Shown: one piece after another, positions 34,534 through 43,611 of the stretch
Layout of the letters: every line of letters starts with the position of its first letter
How positions within the stretch are numbered: position 1 is the stretch's first letter
Assembly (NCBI RefSeq): GCF_026248685.1
Contig: NZ_CP111038.1
Span: 62,001-126,000, forward strand
Length of the DNA stretch: 64,000 bases
Reading direction: 5' to 3'
From: Haladaptatus caseinilyticus
GTDB taxonomy: Archaea; Halobacteriota; Halobacteria; Halobacteriales; Haladaptataceae
Translations under genes and position numbers: made by a program
Notes under the pieces: generated by a model
What the model saw: the letters and a program-made list of their open reading frames with translations, nothing else
What the model was told of the DNA's origin: nothing
Databases searched by the model: none

Positions 34534-35389
34534 CACCACTCCGTCCGGAGTGTCCAGTGCGCTCGAAAACGTCTCGGTCACCGACCTCGCTAAACACGTT
34601 CAGTCGCTCACCGACCGTGTTGACGATCTCGAACAGGAAGTCGCCGAGAAAGACGAGCGAATCAACGAACTCGAGCAGCGAGTCGATGAGCTAGAGGACA
34701 AGGCAAACGAAGCGGAAGCCCACCGGAACGCAATCGTTCGACAAACACAAACACGTGACGAGCGGATCGATGAGTTGCAAGCCCGGGAGTTCGAGAAAGG
34801 TGCCCACCTGCTCGCCGACAACGTTGACGCTGATCGGATCACTGTCAACGGCAACAAACTCGAACGCATCGCCAAAGACGACGGGGAGGCCTACTTCCGA
34901 CTCCCCGGTGAGGACGATGCGCTCGGTCGCGGGGGTGCCGTCGCGCATTCAACAGCCGACCTGTTGCCGGTTCAGCGGTTGGCCCGCTATGACGACGAGA
35001 TGCTGGCGTCCGTCACAAATCGCAAGCCCGACGAACTTGCAGGGAAATCGTGGCGCAAACGGGATGAAGCAGGTCGCTACTCACTCTGGTCAAAGGGGAG
35101 TGGCGAGATACGGTCTTACTTAGACGCGTCAGACCTGGCCGAGTGGATTCGCCTGAAAGAGTCCGGGGTGAGTAAGAAATACTCACAGGAACTCGCTCGG
35201 CGAACAATGGACGCGATGCACGAACTCTCGAATGGTCGTCTCGGGAAAACCAAGCGCCAACGGTCCAAAGATGGATTGAGCTACCAAGAGACGCGTCTCG
35301 TCCTGAAAGCCGATGTCGAGCTTCCCGGTGAGATCACGAGCACCGACACGGACGATAACCCGACCACAGACGGGGTTGCCGGAGAGTAG
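34526..35389 (+). CDS. Coiled-coil plasmid protein, last of five-gene operon
   Basis: 287 residues from ATG 34526. Residues about 20-95 form a long coiled coil (VDDLEQEVAEKDERINELEQ, repeating heptads), then a globular part with REFEKGAHLLADNVD, and a basic C-terminus (RLGKTKRQRSKDG). Such a coiled coil plus basic domain suits a DNA-binding oligomer, perhaps in replication, partition or plasmid silencing. I know of similar proteins on haloarchaeal plasmids without assigned function. Confidence 0.6.
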   Translation: MSNTTPSGVSSALENVSVTDLAKHVQSLTDRVDDLEQEVAEKDERINELEQRVDELEDKANEAEAHRNAIVRQTQTRDERIDELQAREFEKGAHLLADNVDADRITVNGNKLERIAKDDGEAYFRLPGEDDALGRGGAVAHSTADLLPVQRLARYDDEMLASVTNRKPDELAGKSWRKRDEAGRYSLWSKGSGEIRSYLDASDLAEWIRLKESGVSKKYSQELARRTMDAMHELSNGRLGKTKRQRSKDGLSYQETRLVLKADVELPGEITSTDTDDNPTTDGVAGE

Positions 35390-35678
35390 CGTGGTCGGGA
35401 CGAAATCACCCTCGAGAGGGTAACAACTCTAACACAAACACCCAAACAAACGCGGTCATGGACGTCCCGAATTGACACAGTTCGGGACAGACGCCGTACG
35501 GTTACTCGTGAGTACGGCAGTTGTATCGGCATCTATCGGCTACAAACCAGCGGGAGGGGGAGAGCGGATACCGGCCACCGTGTCTGTGGTCGGAACCGCG
35601 AGGTTGAATCAACCGAGAAGCCACCGTCGGATCGGGAATGACGATGATGCTTAAGTGACGCGACCCATATTCTCTACT
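35390..35678. other. Noncoding gap between plasmid operon and toxin-antitoxin pair
   Basis: About 290 bases. A short imperfect inverted sequence (gaccaccctcgagagggta, about 35400-35420) follows the operon and may help termination. Nothing else is evident. Confidence 0.3.
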
Positions 35679-35930
35679 ATGGCAGCTGAAATCTCCGATC
35701 GTGTCCGTGAAATCGCCGACGCACGAGGTGTCCCCGAGTCGGAGGTTTTCGAGCAAGCACTGGAACTCGGAATCGCGGATCTATGGGAGAGCGTCGTCCT
35801 CGGAAAATACGTGGATGGCGAGCTATCTCGCGAGGAGGCGGTTGAACTGGTTGGACTCGAAAACGTCCAGCGAGCCGATCGCGAAGCAGCAGCCGTTGAA
35901 GAGGATGTCGACTGGGGTCTCAGTTCGTGA
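35679..35930 (+). CDS. Antitoxin-type ribbon-helix-helix/UPF0175-like protein
   Basis: 83 residues from ATG 35679 (MAAEISDRVREIADARGVPE). Helical, acidic, with DRVREIADARGVPESEVFEQ as a probable DNA-binding half and EELSREEAVELVGL-like helix as in UPF0175-type antitoxins. Overlaps the PIN-domain gene by GTGA, the usual antitoxin-first order. Presumed to neutralise the toxin and repress the operon. Confidence 0.65.
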   Translation: MAAEISDRVREIADARGVPESEVFEQALELGIADLWESVVLGKYVDGELSREEAVELVGLENVQRADREAAAVEEDVDWGLSS

Positions 35931-36406
35931 CGATTGTTGCGGTCGCGGATACAGGCCCACTTATCCACCTTGCAGAAATCGACGCACTCGACTTGCTGAC
36001 GGCAATTGATGAGTTGTTAATCCCTGAAACAGTGTATGCAGAACTGGAAGAAGGCGGGATTCCACCCGAGTTCTCAGATCTTGAGTGGGAAGGGATCGAG
36101 GTTGTAGATCCTATCGAGAACAGTGCTGAACTGGATGCAGGAGAGCGAGCGGCACTGGCAGTAGCCCTCAAGCGAGACAACGTCGTCTTTCTTACCGACG
36201 ATCTGGCAGCACGAGAGTTCGCTCAGGATCAGAATATCGAAGTCCACGGTTCGATTGGCATTATCGCACTTGCGTATCATCGAGATATCGTACCCAGCGA
36301 TGATGCTGCGTCGCTTATGCGGGCCCTTCAGGCGGAAACGAGCCTCTTTATCACCGACGCAATCATTGAGCGTGGAATCGAACTGCTACAGTCAAATTCC
36401 GACTAA
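35927..36406 (+). CDS. PIN-domain RNase toxin, DUF3368/VapC-like
   Basis: 159 residues, GTG start. PIN ligands: VADTGPLIHLAEI (first Asp), ELDAGERAALAVA (Glu in the DxGE motif typical of DUF3368), and VFLTDDLAAREFA (Asp pair). Acts as a metal-dependent RNase held inactive by the protein encoded just upstream. Full length for the family. Confidence 0.8.
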   Translation: MTIVAVADTGPLIHLAEIDALDLLTAIDELLIPETVYAELEEGGIPPEFSDLEWEGIEVVDPIENSAELDAGERAALAVALKRDNVVFLTDDLAAREFAQDQNIEVHGSIGIIALAYHRDIVPSDDAASLMRALQAETSLFITDAIIERGIELLQSNSD

Positions 36407-36433
36407 ACCGCGAATGCGGGTCATCAGCTCTTC

Positions 36434-36643
36434 AAGACGGTCCAGCGCTCGGAACAGAATACCGAGTTAGTCACCTTCCGCGAGAAACGTGCCGAGAGTC
36501 AGCAGGTCGAAGACAAGTACCTCGACGTCCTCGAGCATGCGAAGAACGTCGCCAAGACGAATGACGCGATGGTCGCACGGTTGGGCTATCGAGAGGTGGC
36601 GACGCATTACGGCTGTGCGTACACAACGATGGCTATTGGGTAA
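36434..36643 (+). pseudogene. Relic of an unknown haloarchaeal gene (copy 1)
   Basis: In-frame run LVTFREKRAESQQVEDKYLD, then HAKNVAKTNDAMVARLGYRE and VATHYGCAYTTMAIG-stop. It matches codon for codon the copy at 42790-43158, but breaks where that copy reads CAYTNDGYRVMEEM. No start codon. Family function unknown; its strong conservation between copies shows recent duplication or shared origin. Confidence 0.55.
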
Positions 36644-36651
36644 TGTAAGAA

Positions 36652-36885
36652 ATGGCCGAGCATGTGCCCGAAATGTCAACCGTCACAGATATCCAAATTG
36701 ACGTGCCTCATCGAACCATCATAGAGTATGTCGACGAACACAGCATCGATCTCGTGGTAATTGGAATCCATGGACGGACGAGGTTACGTCACACCCTCCT
36801 TGGGAGTGTTGCCGAACAGGTTGTACGGACGTCCTCGGCACCAGTCCTTGCAGTGCGCGCTGATCAACAGCTCCTAGAGAATTAG
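36652..36885 (+). pseudogene. Universal stress protein, C-terminal fragment
   Basis: 77 residues whose latter part is the conserved end of UspA-type proteins: EYVDEHSIDLVVIGIHGRTR, then LLGSVAEQVVRTSSAPVLAV (the G-x2-G-x9-G-[S/T] ATP-binding pattern is partly present as GIHGRTRLRHTLLGS). The N-terminal half is missing. The first residues (MAEHVPE) resemble the MAERVPG segment of the relic upstream, so the fragment seems fused to it by recombination. Confidence 0.65.
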
Positions 36886-37211
36886 TGACCCATGGTTTCC
36901 CCTGTGAGTCCATCCACTGGTGTAAACCATTCCACCATCGAATTCACTATGACTGGCTTTACAGGATGCGTACCTTACGATCAGCACATTTGTTAAAACC
37001 GGTCACTAATGGAGGGCTTCAAGAGGTGATGATTTTCGTCGTATAGAGGCGCAGTCTGTAACAGACCCATCCGCTATACCAAAAATAGTTGGGAAATTTA
37101 CATGAGACTGAGTTCGTCATGACTTGAAAGAAATGGCTCAATATGTTTCTCACGCCATCCAAGGGTTGACAATACACTCACTGCTACATGAACCAGTAAG
37201 ATGGAGTAGAG
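36886..37211. other. Noncoding gap
   Basis: About 325 bases without a convincing gene or repeat. It separates the stress-protein fragment from the metabolic cargo genes. I see nothing definite in it. Confidence 0.3.
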
Positions 37212-38522
37212 CTAATTATCAGGAATAAGGCGATAGAGACCACCATCATCGCTTCCGAACCCAAGTGCGTATATCTCTCCACGATTATCCATGCTAAATG
37301 AAAATAGTTGATCCAGTTTTGACCTGTCAGTGTTGGCAATTTCGAGTAATTGTGGAGTCCATTGCCGGCCATTTTCGGAGGGCGTCGCGACAAATAGGCG
37401 ACCGTTTGGCACCAAATCACCAAAAATATAGACCCCATTCAATTTTTGCAATGTTGAACCACGATATACATATCCTCCAATCACCGACACACCGCTGATA
37501 GGGGCAGTAGAGTGCGGATATTCAATAATGGGGTCAATGAGGGGTTCGGCCCTGCCGTTTCCCGACGTTACCGCATCCGGACAACTGGCAGCACCGATGC
37601 AGTGATTTCCCTCCTTGATTTTCCAACCGTAGTTTCCACCCTTCTTGACCAAGTCCACTTCTTCATAGCGTGTATCTCCAACGTCTCCGACGAAGAGATC
37701 AGGCCCGTCAAAGGACATTCGCCATGGATTTCGAAACCCCCAAGCATAGTGTTCATCAAGTCCATTCTTGCCGACGAGAGGGTTGTCATCGGGGATGGCA
37801 TAGTTCCGGCCATCTTTCTGGCGATCGATATCAAGGCGAAGGATGCTTCCAAGGAGATCGTTGTTCACGTCCTGTCCGCTGCTCTTGCTGCCCAAACCAC
37901 CACCGTTTCCCCCGCCATCGCCAACGGAGACATAAAGATATCCGTCAGGTCCAAACTTGATCGCTCCGCCATTGTGGTGATGATTTGGTTCCGGGATTTC
38001 TAGGATCGTTCGTTCAGAATCACGGAGCACATGTGTCCCATCCTTAGAGGCCCTGAATTCCGCAAGAACGAATGTATGGCTATAATCTTCGGGAGTCCCC
38101 GGTCGTTGAGGAGCACTATATCGAATAAATACTCGACGATTAGTGGCAAAATTCGGATGTAGAGCGATACCCAATACTCCTCTTTCCGTCCCATAGACGA
38201 TAGCATCTTGCAAATCCAGAAACGGTTCTTCACGGAGACCATCTGCATCGTGAGTATAGACAACACCGACCTGATCAACGATATAGCGGCGATTGGCAGC
38301 AGGTGCAAATGCTATATCTAGTGGTGTTTGCATACCGGTGACTACTGTGTGAAGGCCAATTGGTGTGGGAAATGACTCTGTAGTTTGACCATCTGGCGAT
38401 GGAGAGATCTGAGAACCGTATGCATTCTGACCAGAAGTGGAGCCGATCAGCCGGAAAGAAGTCAAAACACCTACTCCACTACTGACAACTCCTTGTAAGA
38501 ACTGTCTTCGATCAGAATTCAT
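37212..38522 (-). CDS. Exported PQQ-type sugar dehydrogenase (GSDH family)
   Basis: 436 residues. Tat signal at the N-terminus (SDRRQFLQGVVSSGVGVL). The body is a six-bladed beta-propeller of the glucose/sorbosone dehydrogenase family: LDIAFAPAANRRYIVDQVG, ERGVLGIALHPNF, NHHHNGGAIKFGPDGYLYVS, GNSG-type calcium loop, HYAWGFRNPWRMSFD and NYGWKIKEGNHCIG. These enzymes oxidise aldoses outside the membrane with PQQ. Not clearly in an operon; an arylsulfotransferase-like gene follows upstream on the same strand after 250 bases. Confidence 0.85.
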   Translation of the reverse strand: MNSDRRQFLQGVVSSGVGVLTSFRLIGSTSGQNAYGSQISPSPDGQTTESFPTPIGLHTVVTGMQTPLDIAFAPAANRRYIVDQVGVVYTHDADGLREEPFLDLQDAIVYGTERGVLGIALHPNFATNRRVFIRYSAPQRPGTPEDYSHTFVLAEFRASKDGTHVLRDSERTILEIPEPNHHHNGGAIKFGPDGYLYVSVGDGGGNGGGLGSKSSGQDVNNDLLGSILRLDIDRQKDGRNYAIPDDNPLVGKNGLDEHYAWGFRNPWRMSFDGPDLFVGDVGDTRYEEVDLVKKGGNYGWKIKEGNHCIGAASCPDAVTSGNGRAEPLIDPIIEYPHSTAPISGVSVIGGYVYRGSTLQKLNGVYIFGDLVPNGRLFVATPSENGRQWTPQLLEIANTDRSKLDQLFSFSMDNRGEIYALGFGSDDGGLYRLIPDN

Positions 38523-38771
38523 TGTCTATCCATATGTCTAATCGACTGCAACCGTATTCAGCCGTGAGGATCGTTCAGGTCACCCACCCACATTACAGAG
38601 AGGTAATCCGAGCAACTCATGTTTTGGTGAGACGTTACCATCGGTATCTAAGCAGTTCGCTGATATCGATTGCCAAACCAGGACAGGCGACACTGCGGCG
38701 TTTCAGCCCAGCAATCTTCGACGATGAGACGTCCCTTGTGAAAATATCCACTAATTACGTGGAATCGGATG
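38523..38771. other. Noncoding gap upstream of the sugar dehydrogenase
   Basis: 250 bases expected to hold the promoter of the dehydrogenase gene on the minus strand. No gene or repeat recognised. Confidence 0.3.
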
Positions 38772-40031
38772 TCACAGTGACGACCACCATGGTTTTACTA
38801 TCAGTATTCCACCCAGCACCCAGCAGATAATCGCTAGGAATGCGGAGAATACGTGCACTTCCGTGATCCAAAACGGAGTTGGAATTACGTGCTGAACACC
38901 AGTAAGTAAAGAGGAGAGAATTGGAATATTGGTGCTATGCCCGCCGAGCACGCTACTCGTGTCCCCGAACTGATACGGCTGACCGAATGATTCACCGTAT
39001 GGTACACGATCAGCTTCGTATGGTAATGCAGGAACCTGATAGCTACTGACGACACTTCCATTTCGAGCAATTTCGACTACACGATTGTTTCGACTGTCAG
39101 TGATCAATGTATTTCCGTTTGGCAAGCGGTCAGCATCTCGTGGCCAATCGAGGCTGATTTCACTTGCTTCGTAGACAGTCCACACTTCCTCCCATTGGCC
39201 TGTTGATTCATTACGATGAAGTTCGACAACTCGGTTGTTTTCCGAGTCAGCGATGAGAACAGCTCCGTCCCCAAGCCAGTGGGGATTGTGTTGCTTATTG
39301 AGTACCGTCGGGTCTCGATTCTTGTTGATTACTTCGACAACGCCCTTCTCTCGTTCTACAATAATCAGCTGATTCGTGTTTCGCACCGAGACGAGGTATC
39401 GGCCAGATCCAATACGATCAACATCGTTGATATGAAGCCAGTCAGTTGTCGTTGGATCTGGTGGTGCAGTCTAATACTGACTCGCATTCCAGACCCAGGT
39501 TTGTTTTCCTGTGGATAGATTATAGCTGTAAATACTCTCGTATTCCATATCGGCTACCAGCAATTCACCGGACGGAAGCATTTCAGCGTCGTGTACTTCA
39601 CTGTCTTTTCGAGTCCGCACCGGGTAGCTCCACTGGCCACCGATTTTCTTCCCTGACTGTGGATCGATGAACCGGACACCCGTCCGTTTACACGGAGAAT
39701 CGAATCGACCACATTGCCGGTAGGGTCCATCGGCAAAGGTCGCTAATACGGATCCGTTTTCCAAATATGATACGCCTTGATAACTAATAGCGTTCCCGAC
39801 ACTCCATCGCTTGCTTCCGTTATTCTCAAGCGCTGTAACGCTTCCACCCCAACCGGGTCCTTGGACACCGACAAGAACACTTGTGTTGGTAGTTCGTGAA
39901 ATTTTAGTCGTGTCCGGAGCGGTTGCCCAGCTCACGCCAAGCGTTATTCCAAGTATTACTGTTCCGACTACTATGAGTAGAACTCCTGATTTAGCCGAGG
40001 TTGTATGACTCCATAGTTTCACTTTCCCCAC
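38772..40031 (-). pseudogene. Arylsulfotransferase-like membrane protein interrupted by TAG
   Basis: One continuous frame of about 419 codons broken by TAG at 39471-39473. Before it: MGKVKLWSHTTSAKSGVLLI membrane anchor and propeller blades ending GKQTWVWNASQY. After it, without a shift: TAPPDPTTTDWLHINDVDRI, YLVSVRNTNQLIIVE, HNPHWLGDGAVLIADSENNR, DADRLPNGNTLITDSRNNRV and a final transmembrane helix. The WLHINDVD and repeated D-x-x-x-x-RV motifs mark the ASST-like propeller family common in haloarchaea. TAG probably replaces an acidic codon (GAG). Many other genes here end normally in TAG, so this is a nonsense mutation or sequence error, not recoding. Confidence 0.7.
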
Positions 40032-40299
40032 CCAAGTGTGCTACTGGTCAAGATTTCTATGTACTTGGTACTGTCGGCAGTAATATTGTCTTCCTCCACT
40101 TAGGGTGCCGTTTCTTTTATAGAAAATCCTCACTCAAGGGCCTTCACCCTCGGAAAGCAACCTTGTCTACATTCACATAAGATCGAGAACAAAATGAGCA
40201 ACAACACTTTTGTAAAACACCATAGATTCACCTTTGGCGAATAGTCCTTGGGAGATCGTATATTCAGAGTAATGGGTAATGGATTATGGGGGTTCGCTC
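40032..40299. other. Divergent promoter gap
   Basis: 270 bases between the divergent arylsulfotransferase-like and phosphatase genes. AT-rich stretches near 40080-40130 and 40190-40240 could be promoters. No operator-like repeat noticed. Confidence 0.3.
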
Positions 40300-42765
40300 A
40301 TGAGTAAGGATGGAAAACCACCGGAAAACAGTGACGAGAAGCTACTGAACCGGCGGAATGTTTTGAAATCATCGATGGCCATTGGAACAGGGATGACGAG
40401 CCTTTCTGGCTGTTCTTCAAAAATAGAAAGTCCCGTTTCGTGGGATACGCTTCGCGAGTCACGATTATATCCTGTTGGGTCTCTCCCTCGAGACGCGACT
40501 AGACAATGGATTGGGCCTTCGTTTTGGGCGAATCGTCTTCAAGATTGGAGACTTCATGATGGTCGTGTTGAATGTTTATGCGGAAAAAAGGGGTACGAAA
40601 TTAGAACTGTAAACGTACTCACTCGGGAGATCGTCGCAGGACACCTCCCCGGTCATATTCAGGCTACAATTGGTATCACCGGGAATGAAAATCAAAAGGG
40701 GTTTTGTGGATTCTTACTGGGTATCGGAAATGGGCAATTGGACTACCGAGCTGCAGCGTTGGCCCAACATGGATCTGGAGTTGGTGGTGGCATTCTTTGT
40801 ACGCTAGATCGGTCTGGTAAACTCAGTTTCCGAGAACATACAAACGAATCGAAACCGCTTGAATTCGCAGAATTACAAACAACAAAAGAATATTCAGAGT
40901 CGCCGCCTATAGTGGTCGGATCCCACGATGAGATCCGATTGTCTCTCGATATAATACCCGAAAAATCCGGCTTTTTTACAGTCCAACTCATCGCCCACGA
41001 CGCGTTCACCGAAGCGTTCCTCGGAAAGGCGATTATGCACCATGTACCTGATTCTCGTCTTCTCGGGGGGATCTCTCTCGTTTCCTCGCCAGAACCGAAT
41101 CAATCAGGTACCCGCTGGTGGTTCCAAGATCTGCAGACCGGTGGTGAAAAGGTTGCTACCTACCCAGATCGAACGTTCGGTCCGATCGCTGGAACTCAGT
41201 ATTCCGTCGATAGTGAACAGAAGGTACTACGACTTTCAGCGCAATTTTTACCCATCGGGAGTGGCCATGATTTTGATCTTTTTCTGGAATACCGGCCTAC
41301 TAACACGAATCAAAAGTGGATACGGAGCGCGAACACGGGATTACAACCAGGATACACGACGCTGTTCCGTATAGACGACTGGGATTCGTCACATGAATGG
41401 GAATACCGAGTAGTCTATAAGCCAGACGAGGATACAGCATCGATATTCTCTGGTCGGATCCAAAAAGATCCAGGTCCGAACGCAGACGACTTCAGAATCG
41501 GATTGTTCAGCTGCGCTGCACCCACCGCTCAAGGATTGGAAGTTCATCGGAAGAATGGGGATTTCTTTGCCGACCAAGTGGGACGATACACAGACGAATA
41601 TATCTATTTTCCATACAATCAGCTAGTTCAAAACGCTCAATCACAGGATGCGGACTTTTTAGTGTTTTCCGGTGATCAAATTTACCAGGATAACCCCACA
41701 GAAGTAACCGGTAAAGAGAACCCAACGTTAGATTACTTATACAAGTGGTATCTCTGGATATGGGCATTTCGAGATCTCGTTCGGGATATCCCATCAGTAG
41801 TATTAGTTGATGATCATGACGTGTATCAACAAAACCTGTGGGGGGAAAAAGGAAAACAAGCCCCTCAAAATAATGCCCGTAAAGGAGGGTATGTTGGGAA
41901 AGGAGATTTCATCAACCTTGTCCAGCGTACACAGTGCAACCACAATCCCGATCCATTCGATCCCACCCCAGTCAAACGAGGAATTGATGTCTACTACACC
42001 TCATTCCTATATGGTGGGGTGGATTTTGCTCTCGTCGAAGATCGGAAGTTCAAGAGTAATCCACCGAAAGAAAAAGTGCTCAAACAGTTAGATTTCGATG
42101 GTGTCCTTCTCGGTGAGCGTCAAAAGCAATTTTTGCACAAATGGATAGCAAAACTCGACAACGACTCAGTGCCAATCTGTCTGAGCCAAAGTCTGTATGG
42201 ATGCGTTGAAACCACGCCCGACGGTCTTCCGGCGATAGATTTAGATTCAAATGGATATCCGCCACGTCAGCGAGACGACGCCGTGAATATTTTACAAAAG
42301 GCAGGTGCGTTGGTTCTCTCCGGTGATCGTCACCTTGCTTCACTTGTTCGCCATGGGGTCGATCACCATTCGGATGGGATGCTTGAATTCAGTGGGCCTG
42401 CCTGTGCAGCAATTTACCAGCGATGGTTCAACCCGAAATGGTCGCTCAAAAACGGACGAAGCCAGCCAAATACCGGTGACTTTACAGACATTTTTGGCAA
42501 CAAAGTACGTGTATTAGCCGTTGCTAACCCAAAAATCGACTTCGATACGTATCGTTCCAACCGACATGAACGTGGACAAGCAATCAGAGACCGAGATTTG
42601 AAACGTGAAGGGTATGGACTCGTTCAAATCGATCATACAGAGAACCAGTGTCTCATAGAGTGTTGGCCACGAGACGAAGACCCAACCAGTGATACAGCCA
42701 CGCAATTTCCAGGTTGGCCCATCAGTCGTTCGTTCAATCAAATAAAGAAATCAGGTAGCAAATAG
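40300..42765 (+). CDS. Exported PhoD-type alkaline phosphatase/phosphodiesterase
   Basis: 821 residues from ATG 40300, preceded by gggggt (40287-40292); an alternative ATG is at 40279. Tat signal NRRNVLKSSMAIGTGMTSL ends in a lipobox-like LSGCSS, so it is probably lipid-anchored outside the cell. The C-terminal half is PhoD: DFLVFSGDQIYQDN, VVLVDDHDVYQQNLWGEKG, LVEDRKFKSNPP and LVLSGDRHLASLV, which hold the calcium/iron ligands. The N-terminal 300 residues are beta-rich and extra compared with short bacterial PhoD. Liberates phosphate from esters or diesters. Confidence 0.85.
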   Translation: MSKDGKPPENSDEKLLNRRNVLKSSMAIGTGMTSLSGCSSKIESPVSWDTLRESRLYPVGSLPRDATRQWIGPSFWANRLQDWRLHDGRVECLCGKKGYEIRTVNVLTREIVAGHLPGHIQATIGITGNENQKGFCGFLLGIGNGQLDYRAAALAQHGSGVGGGILCTLDRSGKLSFREHTNESKPLEFAELQTTKEYSESPPIVVGSHDEIRLSLDIIPEKSGFFTVQLIAHDAFTEAFLGKAIMHHVPDSRLLGGISLVSSPEPNQSGTRWWFQDLQTGGEKVATYPDRTFGPIAGTQYSVDSEQKVLRLSAQFLPIGSGHDFDLFLEYRPTNTNQKWIRSANTGLQPGYTTLFRIDDWDSSHEWEYRVVYKPDEDTASIFSGRIQKDPGPNADDFRIGLFSCAAPTAQGLEVHRKNGDFFADQVGRYTDEYIYFPYNQLVQNAQSQDADFLVFSGDQIYQDNPTEVTGKENPTLDYLYKWYLWIWAFRDLVRDIPSVVLVDDHDVYQQNLWGEKGKQAPQNNARKGGYVGKGDFINLVQRTQCNHNPDPFDPTPVKRGIDVYYTSFLYGGVDFALVEDRKFKSNPPKEKVLKQLDFDGVLLGERQKQFLHKWIAKLDNDSVPICLSQSLYGCVETTPDGLPAIDLDSNGYPPRQRDDAVNILQKAGALVLSGDRHLASLVRHGVDHHSDGMLEFSGPACAAIYQRWFNPKWSLKNGRSQPNTGDFTDIFGNKVRVLAVANPKIDFDTYRSNRHERGQAIRDRDLKREGYGLVQIDHTENQCLIECWPRDEDPTSDTATQFPGWPISRSFNQIKKSGSK

Positions 42766-42789
42766 CAGGTTATTTGTTCAACTTCTCTA

Positions 42790-43158
42790 TCTTCGAACAC
42801 CGAACTCGTGCACTTCCGTGAGAAGCGCGCTGAGAGTCAGCAAGTCGAGGACAAGTATCTCAATGTCCTCAAGCATGCCAAGAACGTCGCCAAGACGAAT
42901 GACGTGATGGTCACACGGTTAGGCTATCGGGAGGTTGCGACGCACTATGGATGTGCGTACACAAACGATGGCTATCGCGTCATGGAAGAGATGGCCGAGC
43001 GCGTTCCAGGCGTGAGCTACAAAGAGTCACGAACGCTGTGTGTGGACGATGCAATGGGCGTCGGTGGTCACCACATCGAACTCACGTTCGCCCACCCCGA
43101 CTTGGCGGGATGGATGCGAGCCCACGAAGCAAACGCGGGAGGAAACGGAGGGCGCTAA
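42790..43158 (+). pseudogene. Relic of an unknown haloarchaeal gene (copy 2, longest)
   Basis: Reads NTELVHFREKRAESQQVEDK, then KNVAKTNDVMVTRLGYREVA, YTNDGYRVMEEMAERVPGVS, RTLCVDDAMGVGGHHIELTF, HPDLAGWMRAHEANA and a stop at 43158. A GTG at 42808 could start it, giving 116 residues, but homologous codons extend upstream, so the 5' end is probably missing. Copy 1 (36434) keeps the first half and copy 3 (48659) the last part. Winged-helix-like segments (GYREVATHYGCAYTNDGYRV) are possible. Function unknown. Confidence 0.5.
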
Positions 43159-43177
43159 TTATAGCGTTTTAATCACG

Positions 43178-43195
43178 GGGGGTCGCAGAACCCCC
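43178..43195 (+). terminator. G/C hairpin after relic copy 2
   Basis: GGGGGT-cgcaga-ACCCCC stem-loop, 20 bases after the stop. No strong T-run follows, so termination is uncertain. The flank ATAATCACGGG recurs after relic copy 3 (about 48795), indicating that the 3' flank belongs to the duplicated unit. Confidence 0.4.
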
Positions 43196-43576
43196 GCTCG
43201 AACCACACCACCACACGAGATTCACACCGCTATGCCGGTGAAACATGGTGGTAGTAATCGGTTGGTTACGGTGGGGTGCGTCTTTCTCTGCGTCATTTTC
43301 TGCGAAACGGAGGGGGTCGCTCTCGCGATCCCTCTCTATTACAATATTATAATCGACTCCTTTTACTGCCGACACAAAAGTCCAATTGTTGATCCAATAT
43401 TGAGAGTTCTTTTCTGTCGTTCGATGTTTTGCTTCGCAATCGAGACGTAAACTAGCAGTCGATGTCTATCCTCATCTACTCGTTTTATTATAGTCATTTT
43501 GCCAAAGCTAGACTGGTTCTACAGAAGATGCCCACAGCCATATAACCAGTTATATTATTAGAAAAGCGAAGGTATC
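43196..43576. other. Noncoding gap before the OB/HNH gene
   Basis: About 380 bases. AT-rich toward the 3' end (43540-43575), consistent with a promoter. No gene seen. Confidence 0.3.
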
Positions 43577-43597
43577 ATATTCACGGCTGGTGAATAT
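43577..43597. promoter_or_regulatory. Operator-like palindrome ATATTCAC-N5-GTGAATAT
   Basis: Perfect 8-base arms (43577-43584 and 43590-43597) with a 5-base spacer, ending 14 bases before the start codon of the OB-array/HNH gene. Placement over the likely transcription start suggests a repressor site. Confidence 0.6.
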
Positions 43598-43611
43598 TAA
43601 GTCCTAAAAAG

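Noticed and set aside
36886-37211. Insertion-sequence remnant
   Set aside because: No terminal inverted repeats or transposase codons could be identified.
39471-39473. TAG as a pyrrolysine codon
   Set aside because: Other genes in the window end normally at TAG (for example at 5413, 9466 and 18270), and no pylT-like or pylSBCD gene is present here, so recoding is not supported.
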